This document shows, in pieces, positions 22,333 through 22,618 of a DNA stretch of 22,618 bases. The stretch comes from an uncultured Rikenella sp. (lineage in GTDB: Bacteria > Bacteroidota > Bacteroidia > Bacteroidales > Rikenellaceae). Each line of letters opens with the position of its first letter. The stretch's first letter is position 1. Under the pieces are notes generated by a model. It searched no databases. It was not told the DNA's origin and saw only the letters and a program-made list of their open reading frames with translations. The DNA is taken from positions 1-22,618 of the forward strand of contig CAJTNK010000024.1 of the NCBI GenBank assembly GCA_910577885.1. Reading direction: 5' to 3'. The position numbers were made by a program, and so were the translations under genes.

Positions 22333-22618
22333 GGGATTTCAACCGTTTTACGAGAGCAAAATCGAGTGAAATCCCCGCGGGCGACCGCCCCTTCGGGGCT
22401 TTTGCTGGGTTTGCATCGCAAGGTATAGCGAGAAACCCCGCGCGCGACTGCTGGAGTAGGAAATCAATCAAACAACGTGAGTTGTTTTGATTGATTTCCC
22501 CCAGCGCGCGGACCATGCAGGTTGCAACCGGCAGGCCCGGTTCGAGTGCCGAGCGGCCCCGTTGGGGCTTTTGCTGGGTTTGCGTCGCAAAATGCAGCGA
22601 GAAATCCCGCGCGCCACG
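22333..22618. repeat. GC-rich repeat cluster with GTGA-loop hairpin, unit 3
   Basis: A 51-bp direct repeat lies at 22395-22445 and 22564-22614 (both start GGGGCTTTTGCTGGGTTTGC and end CCCGCGCGC), offset 169 bp. Between them is a hairpin: GGAAAT and a variable arm (22459-22476), loop GTGA (22477-22480), then the complementary arm and ATTTCC (22481-22499) with one bulged base. A further hairpin, GGGATTTCA with TGAAATCCC, is at 22333-22375. CGAGTGCCGAGCGGC (22543-22557) is the reverse complement of 16533-16547. The cluster runs off the window edge. Confidence 0.65.

Noticed and set aside
22530..22560. A tRNA T-arm-like GGTTCGAGTGCC
   Set aside because: No acceptor stem, anticodon arm or D arm can be built around it, and the segment recurs as part of the GC-rich repeat family.

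Overview
The window looks like a chromosomal segment of a GC-rich member of the Bacteroidota; an Alistipes/Rikenellaceae-type organism is my best guess (inference). Reasons: several gene starts are preceded by the Bacteroidota -7 element TAnnTTTG, Shine-Dalgarno sequences are mostly weak or absent, and the gene set (M16 and U32 peptidase-family proteins, MacB/FtsX-type permeases beside an adaptor and TolC, an NtrC-type two-component pair, a small lipocalin-like lipoprotein) is typical of the phylum. I see no phage, plasmid, transposase, CRISPR array, rRNA or tRNA gene.

Layout. 1-247: edge of a GC-rich repeat plus the promoter of a periplasmic M16 zinc peptidase (248-3085, +). 3112-3415: copy 1 of a ~300-bp structured repeat. 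3437-5254 (+): U32-family protein. 5266-12942 (-): efflux cluster in the order tolC-like gene, membrane-fusion protein, two FtsX/MacB-type permeases. 12943-13463: divergent control region with a candidate sigma-54 promoter, two tandem 21-bp-spaced dyads and repeat copy 2. 13464-16219 (+): NtrC-type response regulator and its histidine kinase. 16220-17346: repeat-rich region between convergent genes. 17347-19406 (-): efp, a YqaA-like membrane protein and a MscS channel. 19461-19764: repeat copy 3. 19858-21291 (+): ModF-like double ATPase. 21433-21834 (-): small lipoprotein. 21893-22149 (-): a rod-shaped RNA that resembles 6S RNA. 22330-22618: more GC-rich repeats.

How the parts fit. The histidine kinase and sigma-54 activator are divergent from the efflux cluster. 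A near-consensus -24/-12 element lies about 30 nt (predicted start site) upstream of the tolC-like start codon, with paired dyads 80-110 bp further upstream, where enhancer sites for this activator class normally sit. The simplest reading is an envelope-signal-responsive circuit: the kinase phosphorylates the activator, which switches on a MacA/TolC-type tripartite exporter whose ATPase is not in this window. The mscS-yqaA pair looks like a small operon, while efp has its own promoter.

The least explained material is non-coding: (i) three copies of the ~300-bp element whose hairpins keep pairing although their sequences changed; (ii) a family of hairpins with a constant GTGA loop, constant outer GGAAAT/ATTTCC and variable inner stems; (iii) the 6S-like rod RNA. 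Paralogous permease 3' ends also show a homogenised block that suggests gene conversion.
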